Positions 1 to 5,769 of a DNA stretch of 5,984 bases are shown piece by piece (the stretch's first letter is position 1; every line of letters starts with the position of its first letter). The DNA is taken from NCBI GenBank assembly GCA_945971355.1, contig CAMFPD010000144.1, forward strand, positions 1 to 5,984, written 5' to 3'. The stretch comes from an uncultured Lachnobacterium sp. Its GTDB lineage: Bacteria > Bacillota > Clostridia > Lachnospirales > Lachnospiraceae. A model generated the notes under the pieces. That model was not told the origin of the DNA, searched no databases, and was given only the letters and a program-made list of their open reading frames with translations. The translations under genes were made by a program, and so were the position numbers.

Positions 1-21
1 AATATATTATTTTACATACAC

Positions 22-27
22 AAGGAG
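22..27 (+). promoter_or_regulatory. Ribosome binding site of the LysR gene
   Basis: AAGGAG lies 6 bases upstream of the ATG at 34. It is a near-perfect Shine-Dalgarno sequence and fixes the LysR start codon. Confidence 0.85.
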
Positions 28-33
28 AAATAT

Positions 34-921
34 ATGGATATTAATTACGAATTATACAAGGTGTTCTACTATGTTGCTACTTCTCTCAGCTTTTCAGAGG
101 CTAGCAAAAAGCTTTTTATCTCTCAGTCTGCTGTCAGCCAGTCTGTTAAGACTCTTGAGAAAAAGCTTGGTCAGCCTCTCTTTATTAGAAGTACCAAAAA
201 GGTTCAGCTCACTCCTGCTGGAAACTTATTATTAAATCATATTGAACCGGCAATGAATCTTATTTCTCGTGGTGAGAGTCAGTTACTTGATGCTGGAACC
301 CTTGGACTTGGTCAGCTTCATATTGGAGCCAGCGACACTATATGCCGTTATCTGTTAGTTCCTTTTCTGAAACGGTTTCACAAAATGTTCCCAAATGTTC
401 CTATCAAGGTAACTAATGCAACTTCGATTAAGTGTGTTGAGCTTTTGGATCAGAGAAAGGTGGACTTAATTGTAACAAACTTTCCTAACTCCCACCTGAA
501 TCATTCTTACAAACAAAAAACAATCTGTAACTTTTCGGATGTCTTTGTAGCCAATCCACATTACTACAAATTCAATCACGAAGTTCCATTTTCTGAGCTT
601 AACAAACATCCTATTATGATGCTTGACAGAAACAGTACCACAAGTGAGTTCCTTCACAATCTGTTCCTTCAGCACCAGTTAGAGCTGGTTCCTGATATTG
701 AATTAAGTAGCAACGATTTGCTTATTGACCTTGCAAAAATCGGTCTTGGCATTGCCTTTGTCCCTGATTATTGTATCACTAAAGAAACAAATGATTTATA
801 TATTGTCCATACAAAAGAAAAGATGCCAACACGACAGATTGTAGTATCAGTTAATACTACTCTGCCTGTATCGGCATCCACCGAGGAGTTTTTAAAACTT
901 CTCCCAGAAGTCACTAACTAA
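34..921 (+). CDS. LysR-type transcriptional regulator
   Basis: This 295-residue protein has the usual length and layout of a LysR-family regulator. Residues 1-62 form a winged helix-turn-helix: the stretch from Ser19 to Gly46 (containing SEASKKLFISQSAVSQSVK) carries the family's recognition helix, followed by the typical LFIRSTKKVQLTPAG wing. Residues from about 92 onward (LGQLHIGAS) match the start of the periplasmic-binding-protein-like effector domain, with a conserved DLIVTNFP segment near 144-151. It should bind DNA as a dimer or tetramer and respond to a small ligand. The start is supported by AAGGAG at 22-27, 6 bases before the ATG. A TATTAT at 5-10 could be its -10 box, but the -35 region lies outside the window. 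LysR regulators often control a divergent neighbour, which here would lie beyond the left edge, so the target and the ligand are unknown. The 3' end overlaps the convergent helicase gene by 30 bases. Confidence 0.95.
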   Translation: MDINYELYKVFYYVATSLSFSEASKKLFISQSAVSQSVKTLEKKLGQPLFIRSTKKVQLTPAGNLLLNHIEPAMNLISRGESQLLDAGTLGLGQLHIGASDTICRYLLVPFLKRFHKMFPNVPIKVTNATSIKCVELLDQRKVDLIVTNFPNSHLNHSYKQKTICNFSDVFVANPHYYKFNHEVPFSELNKHPIMMLDRNSTTSEFLHNLFLQHQLELVPDIELSSNDLLIDLAKIGLGIAFVPDYCITKETNDLYIVHTKEKMPTRQIVVSVNTTLPVSASTEEFLKLLPEVTN

Positions 922-3324
922 CTCTTTGACTTCATTTTGATTACAGATAATTCTATCATCCCACTCTCTCGGGTACAGATAGTCATAATCGTGCTGCAAA
1001 AACCGCTCATCCAGTAAGAGTATAACGCCCCTGTCCTCAGCAGTTCTTATTACTCTTCCGGCGGCCTGCAGCACTTTGTTTATTCCCGGGTATCTGAAGG
1101 CATAGTCAAAGCCATTTCCTGAGAGTTCATCATAATAGTTTTTGAGAATTTCTCTTTCATCGCTAATCTGTGGCAGACCTGTTCCCACAACGATTGCACC
1201 AATTAGTCTGTCATTTTTTAAGTCTATTCCCTCGCCAAATATTCCACCCATCACACAAAATGCCACAAGAGTTCTATTGACTTCGCTTGTGTCAAAGGCT
1301 TCTAAGAATTCCTCTCTCTCCTTCTCCTGCATTCCGCTTTTTTGAATAATTGTTTCTATATTAGTGTCTGTATCAGCGTCGGCTTTTTCGTCCTCTAAGA
1401 TTTGCAAAAATTTGTCATGCACATCATTCATCATCTTATACGACGGAAAAAACACCATATAATTTCCCGGCTTACCCTTTACAGTGCTAATGATATATCT
1501 GACAAATTTCTCATACTCAGCATCATTTCTCCTGGTGTACTTAGTGCTGACATCCCTTCCAAATAAAAGCAGTCTCTGGCTCTGGTCGAAGGTACTCTTG
1601 GCATAAACAGCATAATTATCTTCCTTTGTACTAAGAAGACTCTTATAGTAATTAATTGGAAGCAGTGTAGCTGAAAAAAATATAGTGGAATTAGCTTTAT
1701 CCAGACACTTCTGCAGGTTAAGGGATGGATCAACGCAAAAAAGCTTCAGCATAAATCGTCCATCATCACACTGTTGTGTATAAATCACATAATGTTCATC
1801 CACCAAATCATATATGTTCATGAAATTCCTGAGTTCAAAGTAGAAATCCATTACATCCTTTCGCCCTGGAAATTCCATAGGTTTCTGCAAGAACTCGTCA
1901 AGCTCTGAAGCCAGCCTCATAAGTGAAAATATCATGCTGCCTACATTTTCATAAACAACATATTTCTCACACTCTCTCTTGTATTCAAGCATCTGCTTAT
2001 TACATTTATCAAGAAGCTTCTCCAGCCATTTGCTATATGGCTTCAAAATCTTCTTAACCATAAGGAAGTCTTCTTTATATAAAGCTGCGCTGTACATTTC
2101 TCTGCTTCGTTCAACTAAGTTATGAGACTCGTCAACAAGGAATATATAGTCGCCCTTTATCCCATCTTGAAAAAATCTCTTGAGATACACATTAGGGTCA
2201 AACACATAATTATAATCACATACAATATCATCACACCATGTTGCCACATCAAGACTCATTTCAAAAGGGCATACCTGATGCTTTTTTGCATGTTCAAGTA
2301 AATCCTCCCTCATGAACATATCACCCTTCTGAAGAATTTCGAAAACAGCATCATTTACTCTGTCATAGTGCCCCTTTGCATAAGGACAGTTGATGGGATT
2401 ACACTCCATCTCCTCGCAGAGACACATCTTTTCCTTGGCAGTAATCTGTATAATCTTTGCCCTGTATCCACAGTCCATAAGAGTTGAAAAAGTCTCCCTT
2501 GCAACTGATGCAGTAATTGTCTTTGCTGTCAGGTAGAAAATTCTATCTCCCAGCCCTTCTCCAACAGCTTTTACAGCCGGAAAAATAGTTGAAATAGTTT
2601 TTCCTACACCTGTGGGTGCCTGTAGGAATAAATTTTTTCTGCGAAGAATTGTCCTGTACACATCCTGCACCAGATTTTTTTGTCCCTCTCTGTACTCGAA
2701 TGGAAATTGAAGCTGTTTTATTGATGCCTGCCTGATTTCTTTAAATCTACACTGAAAGTCTGCCCATTTTCTATATGAAGCCACCAATTCGACAAACCAT
2801 TTTTCCAAATCATCAAATTTATATTCTTCTCTAAAACGCTTTATTTCCTCTGTATCCAAATTGCAATAAGTCATCTGAACACCAATTTTGTCCAGACTAT
2901 TTTGCCATGCGAAAATGTACGCATAACACATTGCCTGCGCCTTATGCACATAATACGGTTCTTCAAACAACTCTATCTTTCGATACATTCCCTTTATCTC
3001 ATCGACCCATACCAGATTATCCTCTGTAAAAATACCGTCTGCTCTTCCTTCCACAGTCAAATCATAAAGTTCACTTGATATAACAAAAGACAGCGGCACT
3101 TCTGCCATGTAACCATCTCCATTGCTTTTCTGGATTTTCTTGTGAATTCTGGTTCCTTCCATCATCGCATCAGCACTCTGAAGTTTTCCCACTCTGTTGT
3201 CTATATCGCCTTCGCGAAATATGAATTCCACAAGATTACGTACAGAAATATGAAGCTTGATTTTGTTGTTATCCATATTCTGTTCTTTATTATTTACTCT
3301 ATTATTTCCTTCACTCTCACTCAT
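892..3324 (-). CDS. Fe-S superfamily 2 helicase (XPD/DinG-like) with N-terminal PD-(D/E)XK nuclease domain
   Basis: An 810-residue protein fusing a nuclease-like and a helicase part. Residues about 25-200 show the Cas4/RecB-type nuclease pattern: GTRIH (His61), GRADG (Asp96), DEIKG (Glu109, Lys111) and QAMCY (Gln130, Tyr134). The helicase has Walker A APTGVGKT (236-243), a DESH box (398-401) in place of DEAH, SATL (551-554), GEGIDL (697-702) and QAAGRVIR (753-760). Cysteines at 301/303, 308, 313 (before PYAKG) and 352 (CPFE) fit the XPD/DinG Fe-S cluster, which suggests 5'-to-3' unwinding of DNA. The role is probably DNA repair or processing of branched DNA; this is inferred from the family. 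Neither candidate start has a strong Shine-Dalgarno: the ATG at 3324 gives 810 residues, and the ATG at 3276 (MDNNKIKL) gives 794 and starts close to the conserved ISVRNLVEF segment, so the real start may be 3276. The stop lies inside the convergent LysR gene. Confidence 0.93.
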   Translation of the reverse strand: MSESEGNNRVNNKEQNMDNNKIKLHISVRNLVEFIFREGDIDNRVGKLQSADAMMEGTRIHKKIQKSNGDGYMAEVPLSFVISSELYDLTVEGRADGIFTEDNLVWVDEIKGMYRKIELFEEPYYVHKAQAMCYAYIFAWQNSLDKIGVQMTYCNLDTEEIKRFREEYKFDDLEKWFVELVASYRKWADFQCRFKEIRQASIKQLQFPFEYREGQKNLVQDVYRTILRRKNLFLQAPTGVGKTISTIFPAVKAVGEGLGDRIFYLTAKTITASVARETFSTLMDCGYRAKIIQITAKEKMCLCEEMECNPINCPYAKGHYDRVNDAVFEILQKGDMFMREDLLEHAKKHQVCPFEMSLDVATWCDDIVCDYNYVFDPNVYLKRFFQDGIKGDYIFLVDESHNLVERSREMYSAALYKEDFLMVKKILKPYSKWLEKLLDKCNKQMLEYKRECEKYVVYENVGSMIFSLMRLASELDEFLQKPMEFPGRKDVMDFYFELRNFMNIYDLVDEHYVIYTQQCDDGRFMLKLFCVDPSLNLQKCLDKANSTIFFSATLLPINYYKSLLSTKEDNYAVYAKSTFDQSQRLLLFGRDVSTKYTRRNDAEYEKFVRYIISTVKGKPGNYMVFFPSYKMMNDVHDKFLQILEDEKADADTDTNIETIIQKSGMQEKEREEFLEAFDTSEVNRTLVAFCVMGGIFGEGIDLKNDRLIGAIVVGTGLPQISDEREILKNYYDELSGNGFDYAFRYPGINKVLQAAGRVIRTAEDRGVILLLDERFLQHDYDYLYPREWDDRIICNQNEVKELVSDFWEKF

Positions 3325-3350
3325 AGGTTATATGATAGCATATTTAACGT

Positions 3351-3379
3351 ATTATGGATATGCCGTAATTATCTGTACA
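3351..3379 (-). promoter_or_regulatory. Possible promoter of the helicase gene
   Basis: On the minus strand TGTACA (3379-3374) and CATAAT (3356-3351) are 17 bases apart, matching the sigma-A consensus at 4 and 5 of 6 positions. Transcription would begin near 3344, giving a leader of about 20 bases to the ATG at 3324 or about 68 bases to the ATG at 3276. An overlapping alternative is TTGATA (3398-3393) with GATAAT (3373-3368), which has a long 19-base spacer. Such AT-rich DNA yields chance matches, so this is tentative. Confidence 0.3.
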
Positions 3380-3450
3380 CTCACAAAGAAATTATCAATA
3401 TACTCAGAAAGAATAATCTATATACTAACAAAAAATAATCTCACACATAT

Positions 3451-3489
3451 AGAAAACAGGCATCTCACACCTACATGCGAGATACCTGT
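3451..3489 (-). terminator. Rho-independent terminator after the HPr-like gene
   Basis: Arms 3456-3466 and 3479-3489 form an 11-bp stem around a 12-base loop. Read on the minus strand, the one irregular position (3461 against 3484) is a G-U wobble; on the plus strand it would be an A-C mismatch. The minus-strand stem is followed by TTTCT (with one more T closing the stem). Position and strand bias fit termination of the HPr-like gene, which stops 51 bases upstream, and separation from the helicase gene. The U-tract is short, so termination may be leaky. Confidence 0.7.
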
Positions 3490-3540
3490 CTCTTCAATAC
3501 TTTCTTACGAATATACATAAATAAGTAACATTTCATCAAC

Positions 3541-3774
3541 TTATGCAATTGCAAATTTGTCAAGCACATTCTGAAACTGTTTGTTTTTTCCATCAAAGCA
3601 GACTTTGCAATCATTTTTTAATCCAATTCCCATAATTCCAAGGATAGATTTTGCGTCAAGATAAAATCTGTTATATTTTACATCAATATCAAAGTCACAC
3701 TTCGAAGCTGCATTTACAAACTCCACAATATCACTTGTCTCTGAAAATCTAATTGTCTTTTCGTTAGTGTACAT
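3541..3774 (-). CDS. HPr-like protein lacking the phosphocarrier histidine
   Basis: This 77-residue protein resembles the HPr fold of the phosphotransferase system in size and in its central DAKSILGIMGIGL segment (residues 40-52). That segment aligns with the KSIMG region around the regulatory Ser46 of HPr; Ser43 is the equivalent here. The loop that carries the PTS His15 in true HPr (GLHARPA) is replaced by residues 11-19, SETSDIVEF, and there is no histidine anywhere in the protein. It therefore cannot pass phosphate in the ordinary way. A Crh-like regulatory role through serine phosphorylation is possible but is an inference; many clostridia carry small HPr-like proteins of unknown role. 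The ATG at 3774 is preferred over an upstream in-frame GTG at 3783, because AGGTG (3785-3781) sits 6 bases before the ATG and itself overlaps the GTG. The gene has its own promoter and terminator, so it appears monocistronic. Confidence 0.85.
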   Translation of the reverse strand: MYTNEKTIRFSETSDIVEFVNAASKCDFDIDVKYNRFYLDAKSILGIMGIGLKNDCKVCFDGKNKQFQNVLDKFAIA

Positions 3775-3780
3775 AATCAA

Positions 3781-3788
3781 CACCTGCT
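3781..3788 (-). promoter_or_regulatory. Ribosome binding site deciding the HPr-like start
   Basis: On the minus strand AGCAGGTG ends 6 bases before the ATG at 3774. The alternative GTG start at 3783 lies inside this site and would have no Shine-Dalgarno of its own, so the ATG is chosen. Confidence 0.7.
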
Positions 3789-3842
3789 TTCTAATACTAA
3801 CAACAGAAAACTATAATTCGTTAACGTGTTTTCATGCAAGAG

Positions 3843-3871
3843 ATTATGGCACCTGAAAATGCAATTGTCAA
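3843..3871 (-). promoter_or_regulatory. Sigma-A type promoter of the HPr-like gene
   Basis: The minus strand has a perfect TTGACA (3871-3866), a 17-base spacer and CATAAT (3848-3843), matching 6/6 and 5/6 of the consensus. A-rich and T-rich tracts just upstream could act as an UP element. Transcription should start near 3836, leaving a leader of about 62 bases. That leader contains an 8-bp palindrome CGTTAACG at 3819-3826, close to the start point, which could be an operator but may be chance. This is the best promoter match in the window. Confidence 0.8.
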
Positions 3872-4106
3872 AAATACGAAAATTCACTAAAATTATTTTT
3901 TTGCACTTATTTTTACGATATTTCTACCGTATTTTACTCAAAAAAGTATTTCTTTATCATCTTTTTTTCATTTCATAATTTAATACGATTAAATTTTCCA
4001 CATATATTCTTCATTATTTCTTGTATTTTCAGCATTTTTGCACAAATATTTTTTTGTTCATTTTATGCCTAATCATTAAAATTTGGTAAAGAAATAATAA
4101 ATAATA
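3872..4106. other. AT-rich intergenic stretch without a recognisable gene
   Basis: The stretch between the HPr-like promoter and the tRNA terminator is very AT-rich, with many T-runs on the plus strand (A-runs on the minus strand). I find no open frame with a ribosome binding site, no repeat family and no tRNA-like fold. The only structure noted is a small hairpin at 3914-3931. The phased-looking A/T runs may bend the DNA upstream of the HPr-like promoter. Confidence 0.6.
3914..3931 (-). other. Small hairpin with GAAA tetraloop
   Basis: Read on the minus strand, TACGGTA and TATCGTA form a 7-bp stem (one G-U wobble) closed by a GAAA loop of the stable GNRA class. On the plus strand the wobble becomes an A-C mismatch and the loop TTTC, so the minus-strand RNA form is favoured. 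It lies about 40 bases upstream of the HPr-like -35 box, between the tRNA terminator and that promoter, so it would be transcribed only by read-through or from an unseen promoter. It may be a chance structure. Confidence 0.35.
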
Positions 4107-4152
4107 TAAAGAAAAAGTGCTGGAAAACTTGATTTATCAAGCTTTTCAGCAC
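4107..4152 (-). terminator. Strong rho-independent terminator after tRNA-Trp
   Basis: Arms 4117-4133 and 4136-4152 form a long stem beginning GTGCTG/CAGCAC, with one wobble and one mismatch on either strand. The minus strand continues as TTTTTCTTTAT, a clear U-tract. The stem begins 10 bases after the tRNA 3' end. It ends the tRNA transcript and possibly also the GH25 gene transcript, for which no nearer terminator is visible. Confidence 0.88.
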
Positions 4153-4161
4153 CTTAGATAA

Positions 4162-4232
4162 CAGGGGATGAGAGAATCGAACTCCCGCTAAAAGTTTTGG
4201 AGACTTCTGTCATACCATTTGACCAATCCCCT
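4162..4232 (-). tRNA. tRNA-Trp (anticodon CCA)
   Basis: The minus strand folds as a full cloverleaf of 71 bases including the discriminator G. The acceptor arms AGGGGAT and ATCCCCT pair at all 7 positions. The D-stem is GTCA/TGAC with a short AATGGTA loop containing GG. The anticodon stem GAAGT/ACTTT (one G-U) encloses CTCCAAA, giving anticodon CCA after U33. A 4-base variable loop follows, then the T-arm GGGAG-TTCGATT-CTCTC. The anticodon stem is weak for a tRNA: one G-U, three A-U and one G-C pair. The 3' CCA is not encoded, since the discriminator is followed by TTA, so it must be added by nucleotidyltransferase. The anticodon reads UGG and is not a UGA-reading variant. Confidence 0.95.
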
Positions 4233-4261
4233 ATCTGTTATTGTCTCTAACGACATTAACA

Positions 4262-4290
4262 ATGTTACCCTATTTTAAACATTTTTACAA
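4262..4290 (-). promoter_or_regulatory. Possible promoter of tRNA-Trp
   Basis: On the minus strand TTGTAA (4290-4285) and TAACAT (4267-4262) are 17 bases apart, each matching 4 of 6 consensus positions. Transcription would begin near 4255, with a leader of about 23 bases before the tRNA. A palindrome TAACAATGTTA (4257-4267) overlaps the -10 box. The match is modest for a tRNA promoter, so read-through from the GH25 gene is an alternative source of the transcript. Confidence 0.35.
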
Positions 4291-4303
4291 TAGTACTCTA
4301 CTC

Positions 4304-5659
4304 CTAATATATATACTGAATATTTAAATCTACTGGTCCATCAATTCCATTTACCTGTCCTTTTTCTGAATACTGCCACATTTCATATGCATATGGAGAC
4401 TGCACTTCATCCGAATAATCCGCATACCATATTGGATAATCAGATAATTTGCCAAGGTCAAGCATATATGCTTCCCATGTTGTATTGGCATAAATCATGG
4501 ACTTAAAACCTTTGCACTCTACCTCATCACAAAATGCAATGCAGTTTGATGTAAACTGTTCCCCTGTCACATCATCAGTTCTAGAGTCATCATGAAGGAT
4601 GCTCTCAGGATCAAAAACTATTGGCATCTCTAATTGTTCTGGCTCTGTTATTCCAGCCTGAGACAATATTTCAAAGCAAAATTCAGCTTCCTCAACTGCC
4701 TCAGCCTCACTGACAGCCTGGGAGAAAAAGTATACTCCCACATCAAGACCGGCTGCCTTTGCATTTTTAATATTTACTATTGCCTTATCGTCAGCCTTCA
4801 GATTTCCTTCACTGCCATATCCCCTGAATCCTATTCTGACAATGACAAATTCATATCCATCTTCTTTTACCTTATTGAAATCTATATTTCCCTGATATGT
4901 GGAAACATCAATTCCATATCTAACCTGCTTAGGTTCTAAGCTAGTATCGTTTAATGGCCAGTCACTGTGAAACCGTGCCAAATAATGGTTATTTCTAGGT
5001 GTAGAAAAATCAAATATTTCATCAGCTTTAACCTCACCGGACAAAAGCGCAGTTGCCAGTTCTATGTTTGTTTCTGTAAGGGCATAATAATCATTATATC
5101 TGTCGCTGCCAAGCTTACCATTCCTATTTTCAAGAGCTGCGGTATCCTCTGGCCTTGTCATAGTTTCAAAATATATTTCTTTGAATGACTGAGTATTTTC
5201 CTCGTACTTGTATACTCCCTCCACAAGATTATCATCGGATGTGCCATCCCAGCATATAATAAGCTCGTATTCAGAATCTCCATCATAGTCATAAATGGCA
5301 AAGCTATTATCATCCATGAAGTACTCTTCATCAAACACAACTGCTCTACCATCAGGAAGTATATTCTCAAAAAGCAATCTGTTAAGTGCATCTGAAAAAG
5401 CTGTAACGTCTTTATTATTTTCTATTCCACCATTTTCTATTTCACTATTTTGCATTTCATTATTTTGTAACTCATTGTTTTGTATTTCACTATTTTCTAT
5501 TTCATTATTTTGTATTTCGCTGTTCTCAGATTCAATGTGTATATCTCCATTTATTGTATCTGAGCTGCCACAGCCTGTAGCTACACATACTGCTAAAACT
5601 GTAAGTGTACCTGCCACCATTATTTTCATAGATACATTTTTCATAGATACATTTTTCAT
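4304..5659 (-). CDS. Lipoprotein with GH25 lysozyme-like domain
   Basis: A 451-residue predicted surface lipoprotein. Residues 1-29 form a signal peptide (Lys-rich start, hydrophobic MVAGTLTVLAVCVA core) ending in the lipobox ATGC, so Cys30 would be lipidated. Residues 46-80 are seven Asn/Glu-rich pentapeptides, a polar spacer. Residues about 84-215 form a middle domain with an acidic YDYDGDSEYELI motif (123-134) that resembles a calcium-binding loop. Residues about 246-451 are a glycoside hydrolase family 25 domain: YGIDVSTYQG (Asp251), MPIVFDPES with the Asp350/Glu352 catalytic pair, IWYADYSD (410-417), YEMWQYS (425-431) and VDLN near the end. The family cleaves the MurNAc-GlcNAc bond of peptidoglycan, and no catalytic residue appears lost. 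Attachment to the outer membrane face suggests a role in remodelling its own wall rather than free secretion. No SH3 or other wall-binding repeat is seen. The start at 5659 is set by AGGGA 8 bases upstream. Confidence 0.93.
   Translation of the reverse strand: MKNVSMKNVSMKIMVAGTLTVLAVCVATGCGSSDTINGDIHIESENSEIQNNEIENSEIQNNELQNNEMQNSEIENGGIENNKDVTAFSDALNRLLFENILPDGRAVVFDEEYFMDDNSFAIYDYDGDSEYELIICWDGTSDDNLVEGVYKYEENTQSFKEIYFETMTRPEDTAALENRNGKLGSDRYNDYYALTETNIELATALLSGEVKADEIFDFSTPRNNHYLARFHSDWPLNDTSLEPKQVRYGIDVSTYQGNIDFNKVKEDGYEFVIVRIGFRGYGSEGNLKADDKAIVNIKNAKAAGLDVGVYFFSQAVSEAEAVEEAEFCFEILSQAGITEPEQLEMPIVFDPESILHDDSRTDDVTGEQFTSNCIAFCDEVECKGFKSMIYANTTWEAYMLDLGKLSDYPIWYADYSDEVQSPYAYEMWQYSEKGQVNGIDGPVDLNIQYIY
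5420..5524 (-). repeat. Seven degenerate 15-bp tandem repeats in the GH25 linker
   Basis: Seven in-frame 15-bp units code for NSEIQ, NNEIE, NSEIQ, NNELQ, NNEMQ, NSEIE and NGGIE (residues 46-80). They form a polar spacer between the lipidated cysteine and the folded domains. The unit length is a multiple of three, so gain or loss of units changes only the spacer length. The units differ at a few bases each, indicating an older array that has drifted. Confidence 0.9.
5630..5659 (-). repeat. Perfect 15-bp duplication over the GH25 start codon
   Basis: ATGAAAAATGTATCT occurs twice without a difference (5659-5645 and 5644-5630) and is followed by a third partial copy, ATGAAAATAATG. The protein therefore begins MKNVS-MKNVS-MK, with three in-frame ATG codons. 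The identity of the copies points to a recent duplication. Confidence 0.95.
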
Positions 5660-5667
5660 AACTAGAT

Positions 5668-5672
5668 TCCCT
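5668..5672 (-). promoter_or_regulatory. Ribosome binding site of the GH25 gene
   Basis: AGGGA on the minus strand lies 8 bases before the ATG at 5659. The duplicated ATG codons at 5644 and 5629 would be 23 and 38 bases away, so translation should begin at 5659. Confidence 0.65.
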
Positions 5673-5740
5673 ATACTTTCTGTTTATTTTGCCAATTCAA
5701 ACTTCTCACTAAAACCTGTGATTTGTAGTCACCTGTATAC

Positions 5741-5769
5741 AATATATAGTCCCCATAATCAATCGTCAA
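5741..5769 (-). promoter_or_regulatory. Sigma-A type promoter of the GH25 lipoprotein gene
   Basis: TTGACG (5769-5764) and TATATT (5746-5741) on the minus strand have the ideal 17-base spacing, and each matches 5 of 6 consensus positions. Transcription would begin near 5734, leaving a leader of about 75 bases. The -35 box lies within the last codons of the upstream Rieske gene, overlapping its Val-Ile-Asp-Asp end. Confidence 0.65.

Noticed and set aside
892..3324. Cas4-like motifs as a sign of a CRISPR system
   Set aside because: The motifs belong to a nuclease domain fused to a DinG/XPD-like helicase. No repeat-spacer array or other cas gene is present in the window.
3257..3520. An 87-codon plus-strand frame with a hydrophobic start
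   Set aside because: It lies antisense to the helicase start and then runs through the AT-rich spacer and terminator hairpin. It has no ribosome binding site and its hydrophobicity reflects T-rich codons.
3544..3553. 10-bp palindrome TGCAATTGCA
   Set aside because: It is within the last codons of the HPr-like gene. A partial match (TGCAATTG) near 3860 lies in the promoter spacer, but in AT-rich DNA two such matches are not convincing as an operator pair.
3781..3783. GTG as the start of the HPr-like gene (80 residues)
   Set aside because: It overlaps the Shine-Dalgarno sequence that serves the ATG at 3774 and has no upstream site of its own.
5700..5740. Possible terminator hairpin after the Rieske gene
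   Set aside because: Only a 4-bp GTGA/TCAC stem with a 7-base loop and no adjacent U-run can be formed, too weak to support.
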